The notes below the pieces were generated by a model. The model ran no database searches and had not been told where the DNA came from. It saw only the letters and a program-made list of their open reading frames with translations. From positions 620,001 to 684,000 of the forward strand of contig NZ_PITQ01000002.1 in the NCBI RefSeq assembly GCF_002834385.1: 64,000 bases of DNA, in the 5' to 3' direction. The translations under genes were made by a program, and so were the position numbers. Within the stretch, counting starts at the first letter, position 1. Each line of letters starts with the position of its first letter. This stretch comes from Rahnella sp. AA (GTDB taxonomy: Bacteria; Pseudomonadota; Gammaproteobacteria; Enterobacterales; Enterobacteriaceae). Positions 27,667 through 37,440 of the stretch are shown one piece after another.

Positions 27667-29133
27667 TTAGGAACCCATGCGGTAGTTCGGCGACTCTTTG
27701 GTAATCGTCACGTCGTGCACGTGGCTTTCCTGGATCCCTGCACCACTGATACGAACAAACTCAGCCCTGGTGCGCAGGTCGTCGATGGTAGCACAACCGG
27801 TCAGCCCCATACAGGAGCGCAGACCGCCCATTTGCTGGTGGATGATCTCTTTCAGACGGCCTTTATAGGCAACGCGACCTTCGATACCTTCCGGCACCAG
27901 TTTGTCAGCCGCGTTATCGGTCTGGAAGTAACGGTCAGAAGAGCCTTTGGACATCGCGCCCAGAGAACCCATACCACGGTAAGATTTGTATGAACGCCCC
28001 TGATACAACTCGATTTCGCCCGGAGATTCTTCAGTACCTGCCAGCATACCGCCGACCATCACGCAGCTTGCGCCGGCAGCGATAGCTTTGGCGATGTCGC
28101 CGGAGAAGCGGATACCGCCGTCAGCGATAACCGGAATACCGGTGCCTTCCAGCGCTTCAACCGCGTCAGAAACGGCAGTGATTTGCGGAACACCAACGCC
28201 GGTGACGATACGGGTGGTACAGATTGAACCCGGGCCGATACCGACTTTAACCGCGCTCACGCCCGCTTTAGCCAGTGCCAGTGCACCTGCGCCAGTTGCG
28301 ACGTTACCGCCGATGATTTGCAGATCCGGGTATTTTGCGCGGGTGGCGCGAATACGTTCCAGAACGCCTTCGGAGTGACCGTGTGAGGAGTCGATCAGCA
28401 GAACGTCAACGCCCGCCGCAACCAGAGCATCGATACGCTCTTCGTTGCCAGCGCCGGCGCCAACCGCAGCGCCGACGCGCAGGCTGCCCTGCTCATCTTT
28501 ACAGGCGTTTGGTTTACGTTCGGCTTTCTGGAAGTCTTTTACGGTGATCATACCGAGAAGATGGAATTGCGCGTCAACAACCAGCGCTTTCTCTACGCGT
28601 TTTTCGTGCATTTTCTGCAGGACGACTTCGCGGGCTTCGCCTTCTTTCACGGTAACCAGGCGTTCTTTCGGCGTCATTACCGCCGTCACAGGCTGTTCCA
28701 GATCGGTCACGAAGCGCACGTCACGACCGGTAATAATACCGACCAGTTCGTTTTCTTCGGTCACAACCGGGTAACCGGCAAAGCCGTTAATTTCGGTGAG
28801 TTCTTTAACCTGACGCAAAGTGGTCGCAGGAGTGACCGTTTTAGGGTCAGCAACAACGCCGCTTTCATGCTTCTTCACGCGACGGACTTCTTCCGCCTGA
28901 CGCTCAATAGACATGTTCTTGTGGATGAATCCGAGGCCGCCTTCCTGCGCCAGAGCAATCGCCAGATTCGCTTCAGTCACGGTATCCATAGCTGCGGACA
29001 GCATAGGGATATTCAGACGGATTTTAGCGGTCAGTTGAGTACCGAGGTCGGCAGTATTAGGCAGAACTGTGGAGTGAGCTGGAACAAGGAGAACGTCGTC
29101 AAACGTTAGTGCTTCTTTAGCGATACGTAGCAT
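27667..29133 (-). CDS. guaB: IMP dehydrogenase GuaB
   Basis: GuaB oxidises IMP to XMP, the committed step to GMP. The 488-residue protein starts [21 protein letters not shown], with the catalytic loop GPGSICTTR (Cys near 305), two CBS domains at about 95-205 and the flap YRGMGS. The C terminus ends [12 protein letters not shown]. The open frame continues 56 codons upstream, but the ATG at 29133 is the family start. It is divergent from xseA, as in E. coli. Confidence 0.97.
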   Translation of the reverse strand: MLRIAKEALTFDDVLLVPAHSTVLPNTADLGTQLTAKIRLNIPMLSAAMDTVTEANLAIALAQEGGLGFIHKNMSIERQAEEVRRVKKHESGVVADPKTVTPATTLRQVKELTEINGFAGYPVVTEENELVGIITGRDVRFVTDLEQPVTAVMTPKERLVTVKEGEAREVVLQKMHEKRVEKALVVDAQFHLLGMITVKDFQKAERKPNACKDEQGSLRVGAAVGAGAGNEERIDALVAAGVDVLLIDSSHGHSEGVLERIRATRAKYPDLQIIGGNVATGAGALALAKAGVSAVKVGIGPGSICTTRIVTGVGVPQITAVSDAVEALEGTGIPVIADGGIRFSGDIAKAIAAGASCVMVGGMLAGTEESPGEIELYQGRSYKSYRGMGSLGAMSKGSSDRYFQTDNAADKLVPEGIEGRVAYKGRLKEIIHQQMGGLRSCMGLTGCATIDDLRTRAEFVRISGAGIQESHVHDVTITKESPNYRMGS

Positions 29134-29301
29134 GGGCAATATCTCACCAAGGTGGATGCGGAAAAGATAAAATATTGCAGCGGGAGTATACAGGTGAGGG
29201 TGCGTTCCGACCAGAACTATTTCAAAAACTTCTTGATTACCTTTTGCGGGCATGTAGTATCGTTCGATTAAGTCTCTGTTTTTGAATTTGATCTGGATCA
29301 C

Positions 29302-30675
29302 ATGTCGATACCCTCTTCGCCTCCTATTTTTACCGTAAGCCGCCTGAATCAGACGGTCCGACAGTTGCTGGAAAACGAAATGGGTCAGGTATGGCTCTCC
29401 GGTGAGATCTCAAATTTCTCCCAGCCGTCGTCCGGCCACTGGTATTTCACACTCAAAGATGACCGCGCGCAGGTTAAATGCGCGATGTTCCGCAATACCA
29501 ATCGCCGCACCACGTTTCGCCCGCAAAACGGCCAGCAGGTTTTAGTCCGCGCGACCATTACGTTGTATGAACCGCGTGGCGATTATCAGCTGATTGCCGA
29601 GAGTATGCAGGAAGCCGGTGACGGTTTATTGCAGCAGAAATTCGATTTACTGAAACAGCAGCTGGCCGCCGAAGGGCTGTTCGACACGCAGTTCAAACAG
29701 CCACTGCCCTCGCCTGCGAAATGCGTCGGGGTGATTACCTCCGCCAGCGGGGCCGCGCTGCACGATGTGCTGAACGTGCTCAAACGCCGTGATCCTTCCC
29801 TGCCCGTCATCATCTATCCGACCTCCGTTCAGGGCGTGGATGCGCCGGGGCAAATTGTCCGCGCCATTGCGCTCGCCAATGCCCGCGAAGAAGTCGATGT
29901 GCTGATTGTCGGGCGCGGTGGCGGTTCGCTGGAAGATTTGTGGAGCTTTAACGACGAGCGCGTGGCGCGGGCAATTTTCGCCAGCCGCATTCCGATTGTC
30001 AGCGCCGTTGGCCATGAAACTGACGTAACGATTGCCGATTTCGTGGCTGATTTACGCGCGCCGACGCCGTCGGCCGCCGCAGAGTTGATCAGCCGTAACC
30101 AGCTGGAACTGCTGCGCCAGATTCAGTCACAACAACAGCGTCTTGAAATGGCGATGGATTATTACCTTGCACAGCTGGCGCAGCGTTTTTCGCGCCTGAA
30201 TCATCGCCTGCAACAACAGCATCCGCATTTACGTCTCGCGCGCCAGCAAACCGCACTGTTCAAACTGCGCCGCCGTCTGGATGAAGCGATGCAAAATCAT
30301 CTGCGCCAGATGCTGCGCCGCACCGACAGGCTGCAACAACGGCTGACACAGCAACAACCACAACCGCGCATTCACCGCGCCCAGCAGCGGGTGCAACAAC
30401 TTCAGTACCGGCTGCAACAGGCCATGTCAGCGCAACTAACGGAAAGTCGTCAACGTTTCGGCACTGCCTGTACGCAACTCGAAGGCGTCAGCCCGCTGGC
30501 CACACTGGCCCGTGGCTACAGCGTCACAACCACACCGCAAGGGACATTACTGAAGAAAACCGCCCAGACGGCACCCGGTGAAATGTTGAAAACACGCCTT
30601 GCCGATGGCTGGATTGAAAGTGAAGTGAAGTCGGTCGTAGCGGAAAAGAAAACTCGGAAACGGGCTGTTAAATAA
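29302..30675 (+). CDS. xseA: exodeoxyribonuclease VII large subunit XseA
   Basis: XseA is the catalytic large subunit of ExoVII, which degrades single-stranded DNA. The 457-residue protein has an N-terminal OB fold ([28 protein letters not shown]) and the nuclease core [13 protein letters not shown]...[16 protein letters not shown] and [27 protein letters not shown] long Gln-rich coiled coil runs from about 270 to 400. The short C-terminal segment ends KKTRKRAVK. It is followed by a hairpin and the accessory GH31 block. Confidence 0.97.
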   Translation: MSIPSSPPIFTVSRLNQTVRQLLENEMGQVWLSGEISNFSQPSSGHWYFTLKDDRAQVKCAMFRNTNRRTTFRPQNGQQVLVRATITLYEPRGDYQLIAESMQEAGDGLLQQKFDLLKQQLAAEGLFDTQFKQPLPSPAKCVGVITSASGAALHDVLNVLKRRDPSLPVIIYPTSVQGVDAPGQIVRAIALANAREEVDVLIVGRGGGSLEDLWSFNDERVARAIFASRIPIVSAVGHETDVTIADFVADLRAPTPSAAAELISRNQLELLRQIQSQQQRLEMAMDYYLAQLAQRFSRLNHRLQQQHPHLRLARQQTALFKLRRRLDEAMQNHLRQMLRRTDRLQQRLTQQQPQPRIHRAQQRVQQLQYRLQQAMSAQLTESRQRFGTACTQLEGVSPLATLARGYSVTTTPQGTLLKKTAQTAPGEMLKTRLADGWIESEVKSVVAEKKTRKRAVK

Positions 30676-30687
30676 GCGCCGGATCTA

Positions 30688-30715
30688 CCTCCCCCTTGTA
30701 CAGAGGGAGGTGTTT
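30688..30715. terminator. hairpin between xseA and GH31 stops
   Basis: CCTCCCCCTTGTACAGAGGGAGG followed by TGTTTGAAAA. It is a convergent position and likely terminates xseA. Confidence 0.55.
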
Positions 30716-30722
30716 GAAAAAA

Positions 30723-33086
30723 CTACAGACTGTAGCTGTTCGCCTCCACGCCGTTCACCCAAAGTTTGCGCGCTTCACCTTTCGGCAGAACAATGTTCAG
30801 GGTCTTCCACGCCGGTTTGAAATCGCCACGCTGCGTCAGCGTAATATCAATACGCTGGTCGTTACTGGTAATTTCCCAGTTCACCCACAGCGCATGATTC
30901 TGCTCCCAGCGGTGGCTTTCGCCGTCATCTTCAAACAACAATCCTTTTGATTCCGCCAGACCCGGTGCCGGATAAACATGGAGTTCCCTGATCAAATCCT
31001 TGCTGGCCTCCACATGCGCCAGACGGCAGGATTGCGGCAGCGCAGCGCCAGCACGCACCAGCAGCGGCAGGCAATCCAGCGGCGCATCCAGCGTGATTGT
31101 CTGCGCCCCGGCAAACCACTCGCCAGTATAGAAATCACACCAGCCGATGCCGTTATCTGGCAGATAAACGCGGCGTTCACGCTGGCCTTCTTCTACAACG
31201 CTGGCGACCAGTAAGTCGCGCCCCATCAGGAAATCGTCTGTTTCGGCAAAGGTATTTTTATCATGCTCGTGGTCGAGGAATGTCGGGCGCAACATCGGTT
31301 CGTCTTCAGCATGCGCCTGCCACAGCAGCGTGTAGAAATACGGCAACAGCCGGTAGCGCAGGCGAATAGCGTCACGGATCAGCGGTGTCACCTGCGGATA
31401 CATCCACGGCTCATTCACGGTATTATCGTCATTCCATGAGTGAATGGTGAAACGCGGATGCATTACGCCGTTTTGCACCCAACGGACAAACAGCTCGGCA
31501 TCCGGTTTATCGCCGGAGAATCCACCGACGTCATGCCCGACGTTGTACAGACCGGACAGACTCATCCCGATGCCCATACGCGTGTTGTAACGCAGCGTCA
31601 GCCAACTGGTGCGGTTGTCGCCGCTCCATGTCTGCACATAACGCTGCATACCCGCACAGCCGGAGCGTGAGATCAGATACGGACGGATTTCGGGTGCAAA
31701 GCTTTGCTGTGCTTCAAACGACGCGCGCATCATCAGCAACGGCATAACCGGGCGGATATGTTTGATAGCGATCGATTTGCCGAAACCGTAGCAGCGCGCG
31801 TCGCTGTCCCAAACTTCATACTCGTTGTTATCGTTCCAGGTAGAACCGATGCCTTTTTCCAGCAACTGCTGCGTGACGCCTTTCTGCCACCAGCGCACGG
31901 CGGAAGGGTGCGTGAAATCGAGATGCGAGCCTTCGTCATCCCAGAAAACCGAGCGCTCAGGCACATTACTTTCGCTGTCGCGAATAAATAAGCCCTGCTC
32001 AGCCACCTGCCCGTACTGCGGATGATCCTGCAATAAACACGGTTTGATGTTGGCGGCCAGACGGATACCGGCATCGAGAAACGCTTTCGACATCACTTCC
32101 GGTTCAGGCACTTTGTCGTAGTTCCAGTTAAATACGTAACGCTTGTTGCCAATCGACGTGTAACCCGATGAAAGCTGGAAGGAGTCACACGGGATCTCAT
32201 GCTGCTGGCACAGCGTGATGAATTTCATCAACTGCTGCTGGGCATCCGGCGCGTCGGTGTAATACATCGTCGAGCCGCTGTAACCGAGACTCCATTTCGG
32301 GCCAAACGTGGTTTTACCGGTCAGCTTCACCAGCTTTTTGGTGACGTCCAGCGATGTCGGGCCGATAAACAGGTAGTAATCCAGGTCGCCCGCTTCAGCG
32401 CTGAAACGGCGGTATGGAAGATGGTAGTTATCCAGCTCATTACCGAGATCCAGCCAGACATTGCTGAGATTGTCGTAGAACACGCCAAAACTAACGTCAT
32501 TCCTGCGGGTCATCGTAAACGGAATATGCTTGTACAACGGATCGGTGCTGGCTGCGTTATAACCCATCGCATCAAGATTGCGCATTTCGAAACGGCGGCC
32601 GCTGCGGTTGAGATCACCGGCCTTTTCTCCCAGCCCGTAGACACTGTCCTGCTTTTCGCGCAGCTGATAATGCGCTGAGGCATCGCCTTTTACTGCCAGC
32701 ATATACGCGCCGGTTTTGCGGTCGCTGACCAGCGGCAGCCATTCACCCGCCGCATTTTTATGTTCCCACTCCAGCCACAGCGGCTGATGAACCGTGACAC
32801 GCAGCGCGTCGGTCGTTAACGTCAGCGAGTCTTCACCCTGCGTCAGCTGGTAGCCTGGCTGCGAAAAACCTTCGTTGCTCAGGCGGTCACGTCCTTCCCA
32901 TGGCACATCGTTTTGTGGCGCGATGCTCCAGGTTCTGTCCAGCGCCAGTTCGCCGTTTCGCTGGATAAAGACGCGAATCAGCCCCTCTTCAAGCACCCGC
33001 AGACAAAACAGATGCTTACCGTCGACACGCAGATTCACGCCTGCATTGTCCTGCCCGGCAAACTCCCAGTGTTTTAACGTTTTCAT
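30723..33086 (-). CDS. GH31-family alpha-glycosidase
   Basis: The 787-residue protein has an N-terminal beta-sandwich, a (beta/alpha)8 barrel from about 255 and C-terminal beta domains. The likely catalytic nucleophile is Asp419 in STWNDNNEYE, and the acid/base is Asp490 in WSGDNRTSW. RSGCAGMQRY precedes it, and GGFSGDKPD fits the barrel. There is no signal peptide, so it is probably cytoplasmic. It overlaps the upstream MFS gene by ATGA, and a LacI regulator is divergent from that gene. The set looks like an uptake and hydrolysis operon for an alpha-linked glycoside. Whether the substrate is a glucoside, xyloside or sulfoquinovoside cannot be read from the sequence. Confidence 0.9.
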   Translation of the reverse strand: MKTLKHWEFAGQDNAGVNLRVDGKHLFCLRVLEEGLIRVFIQRNGELALDRTWSIAPQNDVPWEGRDRLSNEGFSQPGYQLTQGEDSLTLTTDALRVTVHQPLWLEWEHKNAAGEWLPLVSDRKTGAYMLAVKGDASAHYQLREKQDSVYGLGEKAGDLNRSGRRFEMRNLDAMGYNAASTDPLYKHIPFTMTRRNDVSFGVFYDNLSNVWLDLGNELDNYHLPYRRFSAEAGDLDYYLFIGPTSLDVTKKLVKLTGKTTFGPKWSLGYSGSTMYYTDAPDAQQQLMKFITLCQQHEIPCDSFQLSSGYTSIGNKRYVFNWNYDKVPEPEVMSKAFLDAGIRLAANIKPCLLQDHPQYGQVAEQGLFIRDSESNVPERSVFWDDEGSHLDFTHPSAVRWWQKGVTQQLLEKGIGSTWNDNNEYEVWDSDARCYGFGKSIAIKHIRPVMPLLMMRASFEAQQSFAPEIRPYLISRSGCAGMQRYVQTWSGDNRTSWLTLRYNTRMGIGMSLSGLYNVGHDVGGFSGDKPDAELFVRWVQNGVMHPRFTIHSWNDDNTVNEPWMYPQVTPLIRDAIRLRYRLLPYFYTLLWQAHAEDEPMLRPTFLDHEHDKNTFAETDDFLMGRDLLVASVVEEGQRERRVYLPDNGIGWCDFYTGEWFAGAQTITLDAPLDCLPLLVRAGAALPQSCRLAHVEASKDLIRELHVYPAPGLAESKGLLFEDDGESHRWEQNHALWVNWEITSNDQRIDITLTQRGDFKPAWKTLNIVLPKGEARKLWVNGVEANSYSL

Positions 33087-34396
33087 ACACTCTCCCTTTT
33101 TGCCGGATTGCGGCGTTCTGCGATCAGGGCAATCAGGAATACCGCCCCGACCAAATCAAAGAATCCCATGGCGATAAACAACGGATTAAAACCGATCGAA
33201 TCGGCCACTGCGCCTATCAGCAGTGAGAACAGGAAGCTGGCGATCCACGCGGAAGAACCGCGCATTCCGTTGACGGTCGCAACCTGGCTTTTATCAAATG
33301 TTTCAACGACAACCGCACTGAGCATGCAGGAAATAACCTGATGGCCGAATCCGCCGATGGAAATCAGCGCGATGGCGGCATACGGGCTTTGGGTCACGGC
33401 AACCAGCGCCAGTGACAGCATCATGAATGCGCCGGTGACGGAGCTGGCCACGATGGAGTTAATGCGGGTGCAACCGAAAACTTTGCGGTAGAGCGTGGTG
33501 AGATAACCGCTGGCGATACTGCCCAGATCGGCGGCCAGAAACGGCAGCCAGGCAAACATCACGATGTGTTTTAAATCCATGCCACGCTCGTTGGCGAGAT
33601 ACAGCGGAACCCAGAAACTGAAGACCGCCCATGCCGGTTCGGCCAGAAATGCCGGGATGGCGATACCGTAGAATTTCTTGTTCTTGCAGACAATTTTCAG
33701 GGATTTAATGAACGGCAGGCGTTCCTGTTGTGGCTCGTTGTCCTGACGGATCAGCGCCAGTTCATCCTTGCTTAAGTTCGGGTGTGACTCCGGAGAATGG
33801 TAGAATTTCCACCACAGCAGAACCCACAGCATCGACAGCACACCGCAAAACAGGAAGGCACCGCGCCAGCCAAATGACATATGCGCCACCAGAATGATCG
33901 GCGGTGCCAGCATCGCCCCGATGGAGAAACCGACGCCCGCCCAGCCCGCCGCAACCGGGCGTTCCTTACGCGGGAACCAGTCAGAAATCGCTTTTGCATT
34001 GGCCGGTGTGGCCGCCGCTTCGGCGCTCCCCATGAAGAAACGTAAAACAGCAAGCTGGATCCAGCTGCCCGCGCCCGCATGCAACATACAGACCACGGCC
34101 CAGATTGATGCACAAATCAGAAAACCGAGTTTCAATCCGATGACGTCGATCAGCCAGCCGCACAATGGCTGGAATATCGTATAGGCCGCCTGAAACGCCG
34201 CCACGATGTAGGAATATTGTTCGGTGGTCATGTTCAGGCTGGTTTTCAGTTCAGCCGCCAGCAGACCCAAAGAGTTTCGGGTGACGTAGTTAACCGTCAC
34301 GCCGAGGAGGAACAGCGCCAGCATCCACCAGCGTAGAGCTTTTATTTTACGACGCCCTGTCACAGCCGCCGTTTCGGTGTTGATTTGAATTGTCAT
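33083..34396 (-). CDS. MFS transporter (anion/hexuronate symporter type)
   Basis: The 437-residue protein has about 12 helices starting at LRWWMLALFLLGVTVNYVTRN, typical of the anion:cation symporter (ACS) branch of the MFS. GSAEAAATPANAKAISDWFPRKERPVAAG is the family signature. The start at 34396 has GGGAGAA upstream; the open frame continues 89 codons further but overlaps the regulator region. It probably imports the substrate of the GH31 enzyme, with which it overlaps. Confidence 0.88.
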   Translation of the reverse strand: MTIQINTETAAVTGRRKIKALRWWMLALFLLGVTVNYVTRNSLGLLAAELKTSLNMTTEQYSYIVAAFQAAYTIFQPLCGWLIDVIGLKLGFLICASIWAVVCMLHAGAGSWIQLAVLRFFMGSAEAAATPANAKAISDWFPRKERPVAAGWAGVGFSIGAMLAPPIILVAHMSFGWRGAFLFCGVLSMLWVLLWWKFYHSPESHPNLSKDELALIRQDNEPQQERLPFIKSLKIVCKNKKFYGIAIPAFLAEPAWAVFSFWVPLYLANERGMDLKHIVMFAWLPFLAADLGSIASGYLTTLYRKVFGCTRINSIVASSVTGAFMMLSLALVAVTQSPYAAIALISIGGFGHQVISCMLSAVVVETFDKSQVATVNGMRGSSAWIASFLFSLLIGAVADSIGFNPLFIAMGFFDLVGAVFLIALIAERRNPAKRESV

Positions 34397-34611
34397 GCCT
34401 GTTCTCCCATCCGTCGGCCGTTGCCGCAGATGATGTGTTATGTGAGGTACATTTGCAGAGTAGGCAGACGGATTTGTGAGCGAAACGTGATTTTTTGCAA
34501 AAGCTTTCACGCTATAAATGCGGAGCCAAACGAGAGGTGACAGAAGGCCTTCCGGTAGCCGGATACGTAGGTGAAAAATTTTGCAGGAGCGATTTTGAAG
34601 GAGATCACAGT

Positions 34612-35694
34612 TTGAAAGGAAAGTTAAATATCCAGCAAATTGCCGACCAGACAGGGCTGTCAATCAGTACAGTTTCGCGGGTTCTGGCGGGGAAAAATAA
34701 CACCAGCAGCAAAGCCCGCGATCGGGTTCTTGAATGCGCTAAATCGCAGGGCGTTTTTGACGAACTCTCCACCGGCAGGCTGATGCTCAACAATCTGATC
34801 ATTTTCGCCCCTGCCCGCGCCTTTGATGTACGCAGCGATATTTTTTACTACAAGGTTATCCAGGGCATTCTGGCGTCAACCGCCTGTTACGAAGTGCGTG
34901 TCCGGTATTGTGCGATAGAGGAGGAAAACGCCGATGCGGCGCTGTTCATCGCCAAAATGACCGATCCGCAGACTGAAGCGGTTTTGCTGGTCGGCATCGA
35001 CGATCCGCATATTCATCAGCTGGCGGCGGAAATGGCAAAACCCTGCGTGCTGGTCAATTGCCATGACCGGTATATGCGCCACGACAGCGTCAGCCCCGAT
35101 CATCAGACGATGGGTGATTTCGCCTGCGACTATCTGTTCGCGCAAGGCCATACGCACATCGTGACGGTGCAATGTCTGCGCCGTCATACCATGGAACTGC
35201 GTCTGACCGGCATTAAGCAGGCGTTCGCCCGCAATCATCAGACTTTCAGCGACAGCGAGCATTTGCTGAATACGTCAGGATTTGGGGCGTACGAAAGCGA
35301 ACAGGCAATGCTGGAATACCTCGATTCACTGCCGCCGGAGCAACCGTTGCCGACGGCTATCCTGGCTGGTGGCGACTTTATGGCATCGGGTGTGGTTGCC
35401 GCGCTGGCGAAAAGGGGGTTATCGGTACCGGGTGATATCAGCGTCATCAGCACCGACGGATTTAATCTGGCCGAAATTCATGATGTCCCGCTGACCGCCG
35501 TTCACGTTCCGCGTGACGAACTGGGCGCGGAAGCCATCGCCCTGCTGCAACGCAGAATGTTGCGTCCGGATGCGCCTCACACCACTCAGCTTTTGCAGGG
35601 AAAACTGGTGGTACGCAATTCGGTGCGCAAAGCCACCGGGCGTGCCGTGACTCCGCGCCCCCATCTTTTGTATGACCCCCTGCCGGACAGATAA
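34612..35694 (+). CDS. LacI-family transcriptional regulator
   Basis: The protein has 360 residues from a TTG at 34612, chosen for AAGGAG 8 bases upstream and because the helix-turn-helix LNIQQIADQTGLSISTVSRVLAGK starts at residue 4. A periplasmic-binding-like core follows (MGDFACDYLFAQGHTHI, AILAGGDFMASGVVAAL, VISTDGFNLAEI). It is divergent from the MFS-GH31 operon, which it most likely represses until the sugar is present. A partly symmetric TGCAAAAGCTTTCA at 34496-34509 is a possible operator. Confidence 0.9.
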   Translation: MKGKLNIQQIADQTGLSISTVSRVLAGKNNTSSKARDRVLECAKSQGVFDELSTGRLMLNNLIIFAPARAFDVRSDIFYYKVIQGILASTACYEVRVRYCAIEEENADAALFIAKMTDPQTEAVLLVGIDDPHIHQLAAEMAKPCVLVNCHDRYMRHDSVSPDHQTMGDFACDYLFAQGHTHIVTVQCLRRHTMELRLTGIKQAFARNHQTFSDSEHLLNTSGFGAYESEQAMLEYLDSLPPEQPLPTAILAGGDFMASGVVAALAKRGLSVPGDISVISTDGFNLAEIHDVPLTAVHVPRDELGAEAIALLQRRMLRPDAPHTTQLLQGKLVVRNSVRKATGRAVTPRPHLLYDPLPDR

Positions 35695-35730
35695 ATCTCA
35701 TCTTTCACGGATATCACGCATCGCAGTCCT

Positions 35731-35771
35731 ATACTGACAGGAGACGGCTAATCATTAGCCTCCTTTCAGTA
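35731..35771. other. long imperfect inverted repeat upstream of protealysin
   Basis: ATACTGA (35731-35737) pairs with TCAGTAT (35765-35771), and inside it AGGA and GCTAAT pair with ATTAGC and TCCT. No T run follows, so it may be the end of the LacI mRNA or a control element of the protease operon 60 bp downstream. Confidence 0.5.
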
Positions 35772-35830
35772 TCAGGCAGTCAGAACGCCTTTCTTTCACC
35801 CACGGGTGACACTTGATAAGGAGATTCACG

Positions 35831-36865
35831 ATGAATCACAGTTCAGCGAAGCGTTACTACAGCGTTATCCCGCCCTATATTCTCAACCGGATTATCGAGC
35901 ACGGCACCGAGCCTCAGCGCAATTGCGCCAGACAAACGCTGGTGCATGTGAATACCCTGATGGCGCAGCCTTACGCCAAACCGCAAAAAATCACCACGGC
36001 CAGAGCCGGTCAGGCCGAACGTGATATTTATGACGCGAAAAATTCCACGAAACTTCCCGGCGAGTCGGTACGCAAAGAGGGCCAGGCCAGCAACGGCGAT
36101 GTAGCCGTGGATGAGGCTTATGATTATCTCGGCGTCACTTATGATTTCTTCTGGCAGGCATACAAACGTAATTCCCTCGACAATAAAGGGCTGGCGTTGC
36201 TGGGCACCGTTCACTACGACAAAGGCTATCAGAACGCTTTCTGGAACGGGCAGCAGATGGTATTTGGCGACGGCGACGGTGAAATTTTTAACCGGTTCAC
36301 CATTGCGATTGACGTTGTGGGCCATGAGCTTTCTCACGGCGTAACAGAAAGCGAAGCGGGTCTGGATTATAACGGACAATCCGGCGCGCTCAACGAATCA
36401 CTTTCTGACGTTTTCGGATCTCTGGTGAAACAGTTCCACCTGAAACAAACGGCTGATAGGGCCGACTGGATTATCGGTGAAGGCTTGCTGGCAAAAGGCA
36501 TTCACGGTACCGGCCTGCGTTCAATGTCACATCCGGGAACGGCCTACGATGATCCTTTGCTCGGCAAGGATCCGCAACCGGCGGACATGAAAGGGTATGT
36601 GAACACCCGCGACGATAACGGCGGTGTTCACATAAATTCGGGGATCCCTAACCGCGCATTTTATCTGGCTGCGACTAAACTGGGCGGTAATGCCTGGGAG
36701 CGTGCGGGGTATGTCTGGTACGACACGGTCTGTGATAAATCCCTGCCGAAAAATGCTGACTTTGTGACTTTCGCCCAGTTCACGGTGCAACATGCCGGTA
36801 AACGGTTTGACGAAACTGTTGCGCAGGCAGTTCGTGAGGCCTGGGAGCAGGTCGGAGTGATGTAA
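35831..36865 (+). CDS. protealysin-like M4 metalloprotease
   Basis: This is a thermolysin-family (M4) zinc protease of 344 residues. The zinc site is intact: HELSH near residue 166 with the distal Glu in GALNESLSDVFG, and a catalytic His in DNGGVHINSGIPNRAFYLAA. It lacks a signal peptide and the long FTP/PepSY propeptide. Instead it has a short N-terminal extension with an IPPYIL motif, as in protealysin of Serratia proteamaculans. The GGEIRR-type start has AAGGAG upstream. It is followed without a gap by its inhibitor gene, emfourin. The mode of release from the cell is unknown. Confidence 0.92.
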   Translation: MNHSSAKRYYSVIPPYILNRIIEHGTEPQRNCARQTLVHVNTLMAQPYAKPQKITTARAGQAERDIYDAKNSTKLPGESVRKEGQASNGDVAVDEAYDYLGVTYDFFWQAYKRNSLDNKGLALLGTVHYDKGYQNAFWNGQQMVFGDGDGEIFNRFTIAIDVVGHELSHGVTESEAGLDYNGQSGALNESLSDVFGSLVKQFHLKQTADRADWIIGEGLLAKGIHGTGLRSMSHPGTAYDDPLLGKDPQPADMKGYVNTRDDNGGVHINSGIPNRAFYLAATKLGGNAWERAGYVWYDTVCDKSLPKNADFVTFAQFTVQHAGKRFDETVAQAVREAWEQVGVM

Positions 36866-37213
36866 ATGAAACCTTTAGATTCGCTGGAAAGCAACGCGGT
36901 GATAGAGATTTACCGCGAAGGCGGCATTGCCTTTATCCCCAAACTCAGCGGGCCACGGCGGGTTGACCTTTCCGGAATGAGCGACGATAAGCGGCAGGAA
37001 ATCTGCCGGCTCATCAACAAAACGCTGCCCTATGCGCAGGAAAAAGAAAACGCCGGTCGCGGTGACCAGCGTTATTTCCGACTGGAGATTTATTACGCCT
37101 CGGCGGAAACCACCGCCAGCCTGGTGGTGATCATCCCTGAAACGCAGGCACCGGAAGAGCTGGTCGATTTATGGAAACAGGCACCACCCGATGAAAATCA
37201 CGCCTGCGAATAA
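36866..37213 (+). CDS. emfourin, protealysin-associated inhibitor
   Basis: The 115-residue cytoplasmic protein matches the protealysin inhibitor emfourin described from Serratia proteamaculans: IEIYREGGIAFIPKLSGPRRVDLSGM, then DQRYFRLEIYY and LVVIIPE. Its ATG follows the protease stop directly (TAAATG), so translation is coupled. It should protect the cell from M4 protease activity inside the cytoplasm. Its last 16 bases overlap the converging yfgJ gene. Confidence 0.85.
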   Translation: MKPLDSLESNAVIEIYREGGIAFIPKLSGPRRVDLSGMSDDKRQEICRLINKTLPYAQEKENAGRGDQRYFRLEIYYASAETTASLVVIIPETQAPEELVDLWKQAPPDENHACE

Positions 37214-37428
37214 GGAGAATAGGTAAACTGCACCCGCTTTTTAGAAATCATGCCATGCCCGTTTTGGCAAATATAATCGACCGCACCGCAGGCTTTCAGC
37301 TCCTGCAACGGCTGATGGCAATCCGGGCATAACGCCGTTTGCGTGTAACTCATCTGGCACGGTTCACAGTGCAAGTGACCGCTCACCCAGTTCATGGGCT
37401 GACTGCAAATCGGACAAAGTGCTTCCAT
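37198..37428 (-). CDS. yfgJ: YfgJ-type double zinc-ribbon protein
   Basis: The 76-residue protein has four CxxC pairs: CPICSQPM, CEPCQM, CPDCHQ and a later C...ICQNGH, making two zinc ribbons. E. coli YfgJ lies between xseA and der. Here it is still near der, but an accessory block separates it from xseA. The function is unknown. It starts 12 bp after the AEC transporter region, with AGGAGATA upstream of the ATG. Confidence 0.85.
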   Translation of the reverse strand: MEALCPICSQPMNWVSGHLHCEPCQMSYTQTALCPDCHQPLQELKACGAVDYICQNGHGMISKKRVQFTYSPYSQA

Positions 37429-37440
37429 CGAATATCTCCT

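Noticed and set aside
28561-29109. 182-codon plus-strand open frame over guaB
   Set aside because: Antisense shadow of guaB; composition is typical of complementary reading of a biased gene.
29134-29301. 56-codon N-terminal extension of guaB
   Set aside because: The family start [13 protein letters not shown] is at 29133, and the upstream sequence is the guaB/xseA promoter region.
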